A stretch of DNA of 64,000 nt, taken from positions 78,943 to 142,942 of the forward strand of contig CM119263.1 in NCBI GenBank assembly GCA_051294375.1. The letters are read 5' to 3'. A program made the translations under genes and the position numbers. Origin of the DNA: Paraspadella gotoi. Taxonomy: Eukaryota; Chaetognatha. This document shows, piece by piece, positions 39,200 through 50,930 of the stretch (position 1 is the first letter of the stretch; the number at the start of each line of letters is the position of its first letter). The notes beneath the pieces are model-generated. The model was not told where the DNA came from, did not search any database, and worked only from the letters and a program-made list of their open reading frames with translations.

Positions 39200-41250
39200 A
39201 TGGAAGTAGTCTATACTACGGATGTATATTAATACACTTGCGTATGAGTTAGACTGGATTCTGACAATTTCATCATGCTCCTAAGTGCATTCATGTTCGG
39301 TAATAGATTATTTAACAAAGACGAATGGAGAATAGGAAATGCATTAGAGAATGGGTAGAAAATGAGACTGCAGTTACGAGGTATAATAATGAAGATATAT
39401 AATTAAGTCTCTCCATCGTACCACTTTCCTTCCCGCGATATACGATATCTAGTTAATTTTGGAAACATAAGAATTATCGATCAGATGCTCATGAATTCCA
39501 GGTACGCATGTCGTCTTCGGTGTAATATGTACATTACGTGTTATCGCACGTGGACTATGTCGGTGGGTGCGCGGGGGGTCCGCTAGGTTGTGGCTCAAAG
39601 TGGAGTGTGGTCTAACTATATTCTTACCTTACCGACTACATATATTTATCTCCCTCGCTCCACCTTAAGATTCTCAGCGCACGCATCTCTATTCTCATTC
39701 CTGTCTCATCTTCCATATCGAAGCAGATATGAATATACGAGATTTCTATTTTATAACGCAAGCGACTCGTCCAAAGCGTGTGACTCTTTTGTTTTTCGCT
39801 CATCCTGTAATATTGTTGCTAAACCAATTCATTCAACCGCTATATTGCCTTACGGACTTAATCTAACTACGCCGCGCAGTTCTCCATGAAACATAATCAC
39901 CAAACACCCAAAGTGTTCAATTAGCAAAAGAGGAAGACACCCAGCTTTTTCCGGCGAGTTTATCTATCGCAGACTCCATTCTATATAGCAATAAAATAGC
40001 ACCATGAAGTATTACAAAAACCACAATACAAACAATAGATATGCCCTATCGACATAGTACACCCTATCAAACTCGGAATGGATTTAATAATACTAACCAT
40101 TGATTGATAAGCACGAAGTTTTCACTCTACTATTCTTTATTATATAAGATCGATGAAATTAAACACGCTTTAAAATAAATAAATATTTAAATAAGAAAAT
40201 CCATTATACGTATTACACACTGACAATGTAACTTCCTAAAGTCGCATAACCTGAAGCTATGATCATATTGGAGGGCCGCTTCGAACCGTCCTTTACAGGT
40301 CAACGCCCCAAATTTGTCTCTTTCTAACTTAGGCCGGTACGACACGTCCTGCCCAATCCCGCTCTTGACTCCTTGAAACGCGAGCGCGCACGTCCAGTAG
40401 CCCGATCTCCAAGCGCGAAATTCCCTCGTCTCTGTCTTCCGCGTCTCCCAGGACCCATGTACCGCTGAACTCCACACAGAATTTTCTCACTATCGCACTC
40501 AGCACCGCCACGCCACGAGCATCCGGTCCGATATTCAAGAAACGAACGATCTTACAGGGAGCGAGAGATCGTCGAAGCTATCACATAAAACCCCAACCGC
40601 CGGCGGACAGACCCATATGATATTTCATCGGGTAATTTGGCTCTTGGCTCTATTTTTATATTATTCTTTGTTTTTTTTTTTTGTGTTTTTTTTCTAGTTC
40701 GATAATAGTGAAACGGAAAATTGTTAACGCGATTTTGTGTTTGTGGTATTCTTGGGTCAATGCAACGTAAATCGCTTGAACACGTATGTCCACGAGATGA
40801 TCTTAGATTCGCTAGGCAGTTCGGAAACATCCGAGATAATATGACGTAGAGAGAAGATGAGATGAAGTAGAAAGAGAGAGAGAGGAGAGACGAGGGAGAG
40901 AGAGAGAGAGAGAGAGAGCTAAAGAGAGAGTTAGAGAATGGGGAGCTAAGAAAGTTAGAGTAGTTATCATACCATATAACCATTTGGATATACACTACAG
41001 CAATTTGATAAAATTAGAAACAAACTACGAGAAGAAACAATTAAACATATCCAAGTACTAGCGGGTAGAAAGGGCCACGGATAGTTGATTACGCTCAAGC
41101 TCTGGCAATAGGGATTCTTATATATATTAATGCGAGAGCGTACACGAGATGAGATGTAAAGGTAGACAGAAGAGAATTGAGAGAGAGAAGAGAGTATGAG
41201 ATTAATAAGTAAAGAGATGAAGAGAGAGAGGAGGAGATGTTAAGAGTCGT
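39161..41250. other. Left-arm-only insertion ending at a gap; includes an eroded repeat of block A
   Basis: From about 39,400 to 40,270 the sequence is a badly eroded direct copy of 38,360-38,950. Shared landmarks include GCGACTCGTCCA (39,761 and 38,576) and GGAATGGATTTAATAATACTAAC (40,074 and 38,792 regions). This part is missing from the right arm. The stretch 40,850-41,250 is GA-rich. The pattern fits low-quality contig-end sequence. Confidence 0.6.
40329..40577 (-). other. Unidentified 83-codon open frame in a GC-balanced island
   Basis: Open from just after an in-frame TAG to a TAA, with no ATG, in about 250 bases that are richer in GC than their surroundings. Composition is non-repetitive and protein-like (contains KFCVEFSGTWVLGD and RLEIGLLDVRARV), but I recognise no family. 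It could be an exon, with the TAG forming a splice acceptor, or chance. It lies in the noisy insertion, so base errors may matter. Confidence 0.25.
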
Positions 41251-41275
41251 NNNNNNNNNNNNNNNNNNNNNNNNN
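41251..41275. other. Assembly gap, 25 N
   Basis: Twenty-five N between GA-rich contig-end DNA and the start of inverted block B. Confidence 0.97.
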
Positions 41276-41640
41276 GAGAGAGAGAGAGTGTATTTTTACG
41301 TCACGGTTCAATCTTTATCTTTTTCCAGGTCATGTACAACGAAATGAAACGAACGCGCTTGCGCAGTTCAACCACGAAATCCGAAAAACCTTTTATTCTA
41401 TCTTCAATCAACTTTTGACAGATTCGTTTCCAGATCTCAATCTGATAAATAAAAAAAAGGTTTTTTTTTGGCAAAAGATAGTATTTTTTATTGCTATTTT
41501 CTCAAGTCGTGTCTAAGTTTAGTGCGTCTTTAATGATCAGAAGATAATATTATTTAGTCATTTAGTCTTCTTTCGGTGTTTTTCTATTTGTTTGTCAGTC
41601 CGTCTGTTGGTCTGTCCGTCCTTCCGACAGTCAATCCGTC

Positions 41641-41736
41641 TTCTTCTCTTCTCTCTCTCTCTCTTCTCTCTTTTCTCTCTCTCGTCTCGTCTTTCTCCTC
41701 TCTCTCTCCTTTTGTGCTCTCATCTCTCTCTCCCTC

Positions 41737-41768
<32 letters not shown>

Positions 41769-41999
41769 GTGGTGTCTCGGCCTCCTCTCTCTCTCTTCTC
41801 CTCAATCTCTCTCTGCTCTCTCTTTTCTCTCACTCCTTTCTCCCTCCTTCTCTCCTCTCTCTCTCTCCTCCTTCTCTCATCCTTCTCTCCTCTCTTTCTC
41901 TACTCTCTCTCTCTCTCTCTCTTCTCTCTCTCATCCTCCTCTCTCTCTTCTCCTCTCTCTTCTCTCTCTCTCTTTCTCTCTCTCTTCTCTCTCTTTCTC

Positions 42000-42048
<49 letters not shown>

Positions 42049-42052
42049 CTCA
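41641..42052. repeat. TC-rich tract, 0.4 kb
   Basis: CTCT-rich DNA with TTC and TCC interruptions and a perfect (TC)n end. Ser/Leu-rich frames are translations of it. Confidence 0.85.
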
Positions 42053-42434
42053 CAGAATAGAAATTCCCCCGTTGAGAAAAGAAAGAGGAAAACTCGTTAT
42101 GAAAGAAATTTCTTTTTTATCTCTGGTTTCGATCGCCTAACTCAGAGTCGCTTCTCTTTTCGCTTCTCTCTTCCGCTTCTCTCTTCCGCTTCTCTCTTCC
42201 GCTTCTTGCTCCGCTTCTCGATCAAAGCTTCCGCTTCTCAATTTTCTCTTCTCGATAACGATATTCGCTCTCGATTACTATTTTAAATATCAAATACTAT
42301 TTTTTTCAATTTTCATTTTTGTTTTCTTTGATTTTCACTAATATTTTAATTGTGTTAATTTGCTTCTATGGTTCGTATTTAAAATTTTCTTTTATACTCA
42401 ATCCATTTAACTTTTTAGTTATGTAACTCTAAGT

Positions 42435-42556
42435 CCCAATTCAATTCAATTCAATTAAATTCAAGATTGATTTTTATTCAATTCAATTCAATTCAATTCA
42501 ATTCAAGATTGATTTTTATTCAATTCAATTCAATTCAATTCAAGATTGATTTTTAT
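42435..42556. repeat. ATTCA pentamer array with a higher-order unit
   Basis: Blocks of CAATT/ATTCA pentamers separated by AGATTGATTTTTATT, giving a higher-order period of about 40 bases, three times. Inverted partner at 53,840-53,952. Confidence 0.85.
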
Positions 42557-42567
42557 TCTCATAATTT

Positions 42568-42960
42568 CCGCTTTTTCTAATTCTCGCTTTTTCTAATTCC
42601 CAATTTTCTTATTTCCAACTTTTCCTAGTTTCTACTTTTCCTAAAACCCACCTTTCCTAATTCCCATTTTTCCTAATACACACTTTTCCTAGTTTCTACT
42701 TTTCCTAAAACCCACCTTTCCTAATTCCCATTTTTCCTAATACCCACTTTTCCTAATACCCACTTTTCCTATTTCCCACTCTTTCTAATTCCCCCTTTTC
42801 CTAATTCCCACTTTTCCTAATTCCCACTCTTTCTAATTCCCATTTTTCCTAATTCCCACTTTTCCTAATTCCCATTTTTCCTAATTCCCACTTTTCCTAA
42901 TTCCCATTTTTCCTAATTCCAACTTTTCCTAATTCCCACTTTTCCTAATACCAGTTTTTT
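42568..42960. repeat. 16-bp CCTAATTCCCACTTTT minisatellite
   Basis: About 25 units of 16 bases with variation in the CCCAC/CCCAT and AATTCC/AATACC positions. Inverted partner at 53,445-53,825. Non-coding: the period is not a multiple of three. Confidence 0.9.
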
Positions 42961-43245
42961 CCCAATTTTCCCTTCAAGTTTCTTTGTCTCTTTTCTACTA
43001 ATTTTATCCTCGAATTTCTCGTGACGAAATTCCCTCAGTTTTTCAATTAAAGATTTTGAAAAGTGATTTGCTTCTCATTTCTTTTTTTGCCGAGACAAGC
43101 ATTCGGTATTAATGGGATTTTTAATGGTCTGCTGGGGCAAGCTTCCGGCAAGCTTCCGGCATTGTTCGAATAATAGTAGTACTCGTGGAAAGGGTTATCC
43201 AAAAAGATACGAAGGAAGAACACAGATAGCCTTTAGCATTGAAGG

Positions 43246-44218
43246 AGCTGTAAGGTACAGACAATACCAGGTTGTCACAGAGAGTAATTCTGATAGTTAA
43301 CTAACGCAACTTTGGGACTAGTAATAACATTTGAGAATAGTGCCTATTAAAACTGAACCTGTTACATATGTTTTGTTGAACTGTGCTCTCAAAATAATTT
43401 TTATGTCAATATTTTCCTCTATTCTAAATTTGCATCAATTTTTTTAAACTTTTTTCATTCATATATTAATTAAACTTTGTAATTCCAATTTTGATGCCAG
43501 TCTCATATAGTTTTATATTGTCATTATCCTCTATTTTGTATATAGCAGATCTTACAACTTCTCATTATAGCAAGTTGATATTATTTTTTTTAGTGTAAGT
43601 ACATCATTATGTTTTAATTTATCCAAATCCATTAATGTTATCTTATTATGTTTATTGCCTATATTTACTAATACATACGTATTAATTTTCATTTATATAC
43701 TTATAATCTTGAATACTATTGTTTATAATTGTTGTCGATTAATTTTATTTCAATCTTTGTGCATCCCATATTTCTTGTTGCTATTTTCTTCAACGTTAGA
43801 GTCATTATAAAAAATAGTTTATATATATGAATTATACTTTTGCCCACATACCGAATTTTATTTGATAAACCGTGAATCCTATGTTTGGTCTTATATACCA
43901 AGATTCCATTCCAGATTTAAGACAAAGTTTAAGTTTTTTATGCTGATGAAAGGCTTGTAAGTTAAGCGAAACATGTCCCGTTTTTATCAAAATTAAATCC
44001 GTGTTGAAAATATCCCATTTACAAACCTTTCTAATAGGGTTAATAATAATAGTTTTTAAGGCATTTTGCATTCACCTTTAATGAAAATAATTTTTCTAAA
44101 AAGAGCTATTATTTCCCTTTTTGTAAGGCAATACCACGAACCTGCCTTTTTAAATGCGAAAAAAACACATTTTTAATAATAATTGCATACATTTCTTATG
44201 GTGGAGTACTTATGTATA
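43246..44218. other. Spacer with AT-rich DNA and one hammerhead motif
   Basis: Not found in the right half within the window. AT-rich, with a 79-codon minus-strand frame at 43,832-44,071 that overlaps the hammerhead motif; no protein family recognised. It may be a decayed retroelement end. Confidence 0.4.
43940..43980 (+). ncRNA. Hammerhead-ribozyme-like motif (Penelope-like element type)
   Basis: CTGATGA at 43,943-43,949 is followed by a short stem (GCTT 43,953-43,956 with AAGC 43,964-43,967). Then GAAAC comes directly at 43,968-43,972, with CATGTC running to 43,977. These are the conserved hammerhead core elements in the right order, with the short palindromic ACATGT stem III typical of hammerheads in Penelope-like retroelements and retrozymes. 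One extra A sits before stem II. Stem I is not well formed, so activity is doubtful. Confidence 0.5.
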
Positions 44219-45028
44219 TAAAGCGTAGTGGATAGTTACGTATGAAATTCTGACAACACATAACATCAAGTGAACATTAATTTGTAAAAAAATTAACTTT
44301 TATGTTTTTTTAATTTTTGCGCAGTAGGACTATATTATATATAGTACTATCCTTATTAAAAATCCGAAAAATTTAAATAATAAGTCTTTTTTTTAATTTT
44401 GAATTGCAGCAGCTTGAATCGCTCGAGCTCAGAGAAGTTTTGATAAAAGAAATGGTAAATCAAATAAAATTATTCATTTTAAGTGGGTTAAAAATTTAAA
44501 AACTATATTTAAAACATAAAATTTTAATTTCAGGTAAAATATAGCTTTTTATAAGTGGGTTAAAAATTAAAATTAAACTATATTTAAAATATAAAATTTA
44601 ATTTTCAGTGCTTTAAAAATTTTTTTTTTTTTAGCTTTTTTTAATTTTTGACACCACTTAATTGAAGAAATTTTTCAAAAGAAGTTATAGTTTCCTGTTT
44701 TATCAACTTTTTTGTGACGAATCCCAATTCTGAAAAAATCTTAGAAAATTTTAACATTTATTGAATTAGTACTACTGTATAGTATAATATGGCCTATGCG
44801 TAAATTGTAAAATTATTATAAATTTTTTATACATAAAAAAAATCTAAAAAAATTTAAACATTTTATTGAGATTAGTAGCTACTGTACTAAGTATAAATAT
44901 GGCCTACTGCATAAATTGTAAAATTTATTATAAATTTTTTTATACATAAATATTTATTTATATATGTTTGTCGTTCCTCACTTTTAGAATTTTAATTAAA
45001 GTTAAATTTAGAAATTTTACTACGCTTA
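44219..45028. mobile_element. hAT-like MITE, copy 1 (810 bp)
   Basis: Starts TAAAGCGTAGT and ends ACTACGCTTA, so the ends are inverted repeats. Its arms are homologous in reverse orientation to the 614-bp element at 48,162-48,775. It is longer because of an internal tandem duplication of about 115 bases (44,727-44,841 and 44,842-44,955). The flanks ATGTATA and ATGTTAA suggest an 8-bp target duplication blurred by base errors; block C' shows ATGTATAA on the matching side. It has no coding capacity. Confidence 0.65.
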
Positions 45029-45068
45029 ATGTTAAATATGGGCGTATTAAATTTTGTTTATTTAAAAA

Positions 45069-45149
45069 TGTTCACAGGTACAAGCCTGTTTCATGATCTA
45101 TCTATTCGAATTTTGATTCTACTTAATTTTTTATTTTTGCTACGCTTTA
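45069..45149. mobile_element. Fragment of a related MITE end
   Basis: AAATGTTCAC to GCTACGCTTTA resembles the last 90 bases or so of the MITE at 48,162-48,775 (AAATGTTCAC to GACGCTTTA). It is likely an older, diverged copy into which, or next to which, copy 1 inserted. No opposite end was found. Confidence 0.4.
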
Positions 45150-45550
45150 TTGTTCATTTGTTAAGACAGAAAAACCTTAAACCTCAGCGACTACTAGCGC
45201 CCGCCTTTTTGTTTTTTTTTAATATAATTTAAAAACTATAAAAAATAAAAGTCCAGTAAGCGTCGAAAATACAAGGAATAACACGGGAAAACAAAGTCAC
45301 TTCGGCGCAAAACGACATTTGAATTTCCCTTCTTCTTAGTTTTTTAATGAATAATATTTTTTTATTTTTCGTCGCGAAATATTTTTTCTTTTATCCTGCG
45401 TTTGAGTTTTTCCTTAGATTTGATTCAACGCGGAAAAGAATTAGTAGAGAGAGAGAGGGGAGAGGAGAGAGAGAAAGAATTAGTAGCGCTTCGAAAAGAT
45501 TCTTCAAAAGATTTTTAATTTATCCAGGCTTTTAAAAAAAGCGGGGAGAA

Positions 45551-45587
<37 letters not shown>

Positions 45588-48161
45588 AATATTTTACAAT
45601 TGTCAAAAATCTTAATAAAATATAAGATTTAATTTTATACGATAAAAGTTAAATTAAAAATTTAAGCGTTTGTTCTCTTTTTTCCTACTACATTTTTTTT
45701 ATTTTTATACAATTTCATTTCTTTTTTTATTTTTATTTTTATTTTTACAATTAATCCTCGTGAAAGGATTTGGGTCGAACAACACATTTCGTCCTTTTCC
45801 TCATTTTTTTTTTCATGATCCTGAAAATTCCCCTTGAGGTTTTCCCCCGCGAGGATGTCGGCGCCGCCTCCCACCGCCCGCCGCCTCCGCCGCCTCCACC
45901 GCCGCCGCCTCCGCCGCTCCACCGCCGCCGCCCTCCCACCGTCACCGCCCACCACCGCCGCAACCGCCGCCGCCGCCCGCGCCATCCTCTTCCACCCACC
46001 GAGGCGCCGAGATTTTGATAGAAAAAAACTTCCGTCGTTCGCATCATAATGAAGTTGGGAGAGAAAATAGAGATAGAGCGACGCGTCGACGCATTCATTA
46101 GTTTACTTATTTTTCTTTCGCAGCTTTATCAATTATTGGTTAAACTATCTTGTGAAAAATCTACCACAAATTTGTTAATTGTTCAAGATTAGCTCTGACA
46201 ACCAAAAATAAAATTCGTTGTACTTTTGTTTTGAAATTAATTTTGTTTAAGTTTCAATCTCCGCTGCTCAAATCTTGAAAAACTTCTCTTTAATTGTTTA
46301 ATTTTAATTGAAGTCGAATAATCTTTAATCGAATGTATATTCCGAATCCTACATATTATACAGTTAGTTATATTACTTACATACCCAGGAAGATCGTAAA
46401 TTAGGCGCAAAGCGAATATTTTTAGAAATAAAAGCAACGAAAGCTCAATCAAAAATGTTGATTTTTCTTCAAATAAAGAATTTTTTTTAGATTCTCGCAA
46501 AGCTTTTCATTTACATGTATAACTATTTTAATTCCTGCCACCCCAAGCCTTTCTCCTCCTCCTCCTCCTCCTCCTCCTCCTCCTCCTCCTCCGATCTCTT
46601 TCGTTTCAATTCTTTCTTACCTTTTTTTCCTTTTTACATTCAACTCTTAACTCTCTAATTCATTTTCTCTTCACTCTCTTCACCAATTCTGTACAATTCC
46701 TGTCCCTTTCTTACTCTCTTGTCTATCTTACTCTCTTGTCTATCCTCTATCTTATCCATCCTACCCAATTCTATCCAATTCCTATCCATTTCTTACTCTC
46801 CGCGGTTCAAAATAATTCGTGGTCGATTGAAATAGGTCTATAAAAAGAAGGAGCTCAATTTCAAAATTGTCGAAACGAAACGAAGAGGCCAGTAAAATGC
46901 GTTAAAACTGTCTAGAATATGAGAAACGCCTTTTCTTACCTAGATGTGCTTTTGGCGTCGGTTTTCTTCTTTTACGACTTCGGTTTATTTTCTTTCCTCC
47001 TTTTTTTCTTTCTTTCTTACCTTTCCTCCTTTTTCTTTCCTAATTTTTCTTTCCTCCTTTTTTTTCTTTTCTTTTTTTTCCTTTCCTCCCTTTTTCTCTT
47101 CCTCATTTTTTTCTTTCTTTGTTCCTTTCTTCTTTTTTCTTTCCTCTTTTTTCCTTTTCTTCAATTTTCCTATCCTCCTTGTTCCTTCCCTCCTTTTTTC
47201 CTTTCCTCATTTTTTTTCCTTTTCTCCTTTTTTTATTTCCTTCTTTTTCTTTTTTCCTTTCTCTTTCCTCCTTTTTTCCTTTCCATTTTTCTTTCTTTTT
47301 TTTCTTGTTTTCCTCATTTTACTGCGTCTTACCTGCTCCTCGTTTTTCCTTACCTTACTTCCGGTTCTTTCTCTTAACCTTTCACCACTTTTTCTGGCTT
47401 TTTATTGTATATATACAACTCACTTTTTAGTTTTATAGTAAGGTAGCATAATTATATCGTATTTGTGAAGTCACGTGATTGACTCTTAAAAAGCGATTAC
47501 ATGATTTTTTGGTTGCGCTTTTATTATTCTCATTGACTCGGAAAGTACGTATTTCGAATCGAAGATACTGCTGGCGCTACCTTTTGATTTTAACTTAATA
47601 AATATGAAATTCGACGCTGTGCTTGCCGAAAGTACACGGCGCAACTCAGTTTTTTAATTCCTTTCTTGTTTTCTTTCTTTTTTTCATTCTTCCCATTTTT
47701 CCTACCTTCTCCACCTCCCCTTACCACGTTCCGTCTATCTTTTTTCCTACCAATTTACTCCATTTTTCCTTCAGTCGTTTCCCTTTTTTTTGTTCCCATC
47801 CGAGCCTCTTGGCCTGATTAGCTTTTGTCTTTTATTTTCCTTTCTTTTTTATCGGTTTTAACTAATCGACCGCGCAGACGTCAGCGCCGGCGCTTGGTAA
47901 GGTAAGGCCACTTCTCTCTTCCTCTTGACAGGGTAAGTCAAGGTTAGGTCTCACACAATTCTAATATCTTATTCTCATTTGGTTTCCCTTAATTCATCGC
48001 CTTAAGGCAAGTCTTCCCCTTTATACTTTTTTCTCCTTTCCTCTATCATTCTTCCCACACAAGGCTTCACGTTCTAATCCCATTTAAACATAGTTCGTCT
48101 CTTTCCTCTTATTCTTCCCTCAAAGACTTCAGTTCTAATGCCATCCTCAAACAATGAGTAG
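45150..48161. other. Interior of block C, left copy; no gene supported
   Basis: Holds GA tracts (45,449-45,478; 45,553-45,584), a CCG-rich tract (45,868-45,990), a perfect (CCT)n tract (46,553-46,592) and a polypyrimidine tract (46,985-47,320). A poly-Gly frame read on the minus strand across the CCG tract is broken here but open in block C'. The rest is AT-rich. Confidence 0.5.
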
Positions 48162-48775
48162 TAAGGCGTAGTAAAAATTCCTAAGTTTAACTTTAATTAA
48201 AATCTAAAAGTGAGGAACGAACAACATTTAACTTTGAATATTTATGCATAAAAATTATAATAAATTTTACAATATTTACGCAGTAGGTCCATATTTATAC
48301 TAGTACTAAACCAAAAATGTTAAAATTTTAAAACAGTTTTTTCTAAGATTTTTTGGGCAGATTTGGATTCGTCATAAAAAGTTGTTAAAAAGAAATATAA
48401 CTCTTTTTGAAAAATTCCTTCATTAAGTGGGTAAAAAATTAGAAAAAGCTATATTTTAAGCTGAAAATTAATTTTTTTTATATATTAAATGTAGTTTTTT
48501 TAATTTTTAACCCCTTAATAAAAGAATTTTTAATAAATGATTTAATATTTTCTTTTATCAACTTTTGACGAGAAATTCAAATCTGCATAAAAATTAAGAA
48601 AAGCCTATTTTTAATTTTTTTTTATTTTTTAAGGATAGTACTATATATAAATATAGCCTACTGCGAAAATCAAAAACAAAAAAATTAATTTTTTTTAACA
48701 ATAAATGTTCACTGATGGTATGTTGTCATAATTGACTTTTAGAAATTTTCGTATGTAACTTTCAACGACGCTTTA
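48162..48775. mobile_element. hAT-like MITE, copy 2 (614 bp), complete
   Basis: Begins TAAGGCGTAGT and ends ACGCTTTA, giving imperfect terminal inverted repeats. It is flanked on both sides by the same 8 bases, ATGAGTAG (48,154-48,161 and 48,776-48,783). An 8-bp target duplication and termini beginning TAAGG fit the hAT superfamily pattern. No transposase frame is present, so it is a non-autonomous MITE. The sequence is AT-rich with internal inverted symmetry. Confidence 0.75.
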
Positions 48776-48873
48776 ATGAGTAGGTGTGGCAATTATTATA
48801 ATTGCCAATAGGTCCTCTTTCAGCTAAATCACTCACAGCTGTCCAACCTCATAACTATAATCCTCCCTTTTAA

Positions 48874-49110
48874 ACTTACCTTCTTTTTTCCGTCGACCCA
48901 ATTAAAAACCGCAATTCTTCCCCCACAATCCGACCACACAAACCACGCCCACTTATGTCCTCAACGCGCGCCCGCGTCTCGTCAACCGGAAGTCGCGCGT
49001 TCGAACGCCTTTCCGTCACGGGACGCGTTTCGCGACGTCGCGTCCTTCGTCGTTCGTCGCACGCACGTTGCACGCGCTACTACATGCGGCGTGCACGCGA
49101 TCCCGAGTTG
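48874..49110 (-). promoter_or_regulatory. CpG island with possible splice donor (left copy)
   Basis: About 48,960-49,100 is rich in CpG in an AT-rich setting. On the minus strand it is followed by a GTGGGCGTGG box and then GTAAGT (48,874-48,879). Same as 59,640-59,890; see that entry for detail. An Arg/Ser-rich frame on the plus strand is a product of the CpG-rich composition. Confidence 0.35.
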
Positions 49111-49646
49111 GTAAAAAGTAAAATTTTTCCGACGTCGAATTTTTTTTCGTTTGAAAAGAAATTTTTAAATTTTTTATCAAAAGATTTTATTTCGTCGTTA
49201 AATTTAGATGGAATCAAATTCAAATTGCTTCATTTCTCATTTTTTTAATACAAATTTTGACCATTTATAAAAAGTTAATTCATCCACAATAATTTTTATA
49301 AACGAATGAAAACTATTTTCCATCAATCTTTAATGTTTCTTTTATTGACTAATTGTTTTGGGTTATTTTTTTTCGAACGTATGTACATAGTACATTGTAC
49401 ACAACAATACAAACGTAACAGAATCAACTCTTTTTTCCTTCTTTAAATTGACAAAAATACAAATACACATAGTTTTATTACGGATGTTTTATTATATTCT
49501 CAACTATTCCATAATTCTTTTTATTTTAATTACTTTTCTCTCTCTCTCTCTCTCTCTCCTATCTTTTCTCGAGCTCCGTCTCATCTCTCTCTCCTCTCAT
49601 CCTCGATCAGTCTCTTCCTTCGTCTCTCTCTCGTCTTCCTCTTCTC

Positions 49647-49671
49647 NNNNNNNNNNNNNNNNNNNNNNNNN
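49647..49671. other. Assembly gap, 25 N
   Basis: Twenty-five N. About 70 bases to its left (49,488-49,560) recur to its right (49,676-49,745), so the two contig ends overlap and were not merged. Confidence 0.97.
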
Positions 49672-49745
49672 TATACGATTTGTTTTATTATATTCTCACT
49701 ATCTCATAAATTCTTTTTTATTTTAACTTCTTCTCTCTCTCTCTT

Positions 49746-50930
49746 ACTCCACGAGAAATAAAAATGTAGGCCTTCAGTTGGGACCAAGGCATGACCCGGT
49801 TGGTTCAACTTACAGGGTGAAGACCCCAAATTAGGATATTATTAGCAGCGGTGACTCATTCTAACTCACTCGTGAGGCTTGCATTTGAGGTACTTACCCA
49901 AAATAGAAAAAACCGACCTCTCGTAAAAATTATAGAACTGTTTAAGCGTAACATACTGCTTATTAATCGCTTGTTACAATTTCTAAACAAAATGTAGGTT
50001 CACTATTTGAAGTGCTAGAATATTCTGCAAAAATTAATCCTGTACTTGATTATATTTTTATTTTTTGGTTGTTAGATGGTCAGTCAGTCTATTATAGCTT
50101 ATATTCTTTTTTATATAAATAGAGATGTAATCAGAGTAACATTAGTAAACAACCCATCACAAAGTGTATTATCAAAATGATACTTTTATCTAATATATCT
50201 CTTAATCTGACTAATAATTTAAAATTAAAATATTTCATCTAATATTTATTATTTTAATTAAACAAAATAATAATATTACCATAACTAAAACCAAAAATAA
50301 TTAAAGATAAATAAAATTATTTATAATTCAAAATTCAAGCACCCTAATCCAATGCTGCTACATTAATCATTGAAACAATAAAATACTCCAATCAACTCAA
50401 ATCAATTATTTAAACCATTACCGAAAAAACAATAAATAATAAATACTTAACTTAATAAATAACATAATTATTCCGCCACACCCAATCGATTCTCACTCTC
50501 CTGTCTCTTTATTCTTTTCAACACCGTGTTCCCCCAACTTCACCATCTCTTTGGTGTGCGTTCCATTTCGCGCACCTCCAAATTAACTTGCTCCTAACCA
50601 GGTGTGTGAAGGAATTTGCTTATGAGACTGGAAGCGAAGTTTCTAGATTCCCCCTCCCGCACCTCCCCTAGCCCATTTTTGAATGAAGATGTCAAACCGG
50701 TCTCTGTTACAACAAACACCACAAACCCCGAACAAAAAAAAAAAGAACAAGCGTGATATTTCTTTGCATCCATATTGCAACCGCCCAAGATAACGACACA
50801 GTCCGAAAATGGGTTATGTCCATTCGCTCTCTAATCAAAATTAATTATTCTTGACAACAATATAAAAAACTATTTTTTTCTTTTTCATCTAAAAAGTAGT
50901 GTGCATATTATATTAATTTTAGGAAAGAAA
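49746..50930. other. Single-copy AT-rich spacer, no gene seen
   Basis: Mostly AT-rich DNA with no tandem array and no long frame. A short GC-balanced stretch at 50,470-50,700 has no recognisable coding or RNA signal. Confidence 0.5.

Larger units (their letters stand above)
41276..43245 (+). repeat. Inverted duplication block B, left copy
   Basis: The reverse complement is at 53,170-55,190. Landmarks include the TC-rich 41,641-42,052 stretch, an ATTCA array, a 16-bp minisatellite and the CGTGGAAAGGGTTATCC end (its complement lies near 53,210). The left copy starts at the gap; the right copy continues directly into block A. Confidence 0.9.
44219..49485 (+). repeat. Inverted duplication block C, left copy
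   Basis: The reverse complement runs from 59,275 to the end of the window, which is reached at about 44,830 of this copy; how far it continues cannot be seen. The MITEs, the CCG tract, the (CCT)n tract, the polypyrimidine tract and the CpG island are all present in both copies. Confidence 0.85.

Noticed and set aside
42568-42960. CRISPR-like or promoter-like short repeats
   Set aside because: Head-to-tail 16-bp units with no spacers; an ordinary minisatellite.
48955-49248. 97-codon Arg/Ser-rich plus-strand frame over the CpG island
   Set aside because: Both strands are open because of CpG-rich composition. The C-terminal half is AT-rich random residues, and the mirror copy differs in frame.
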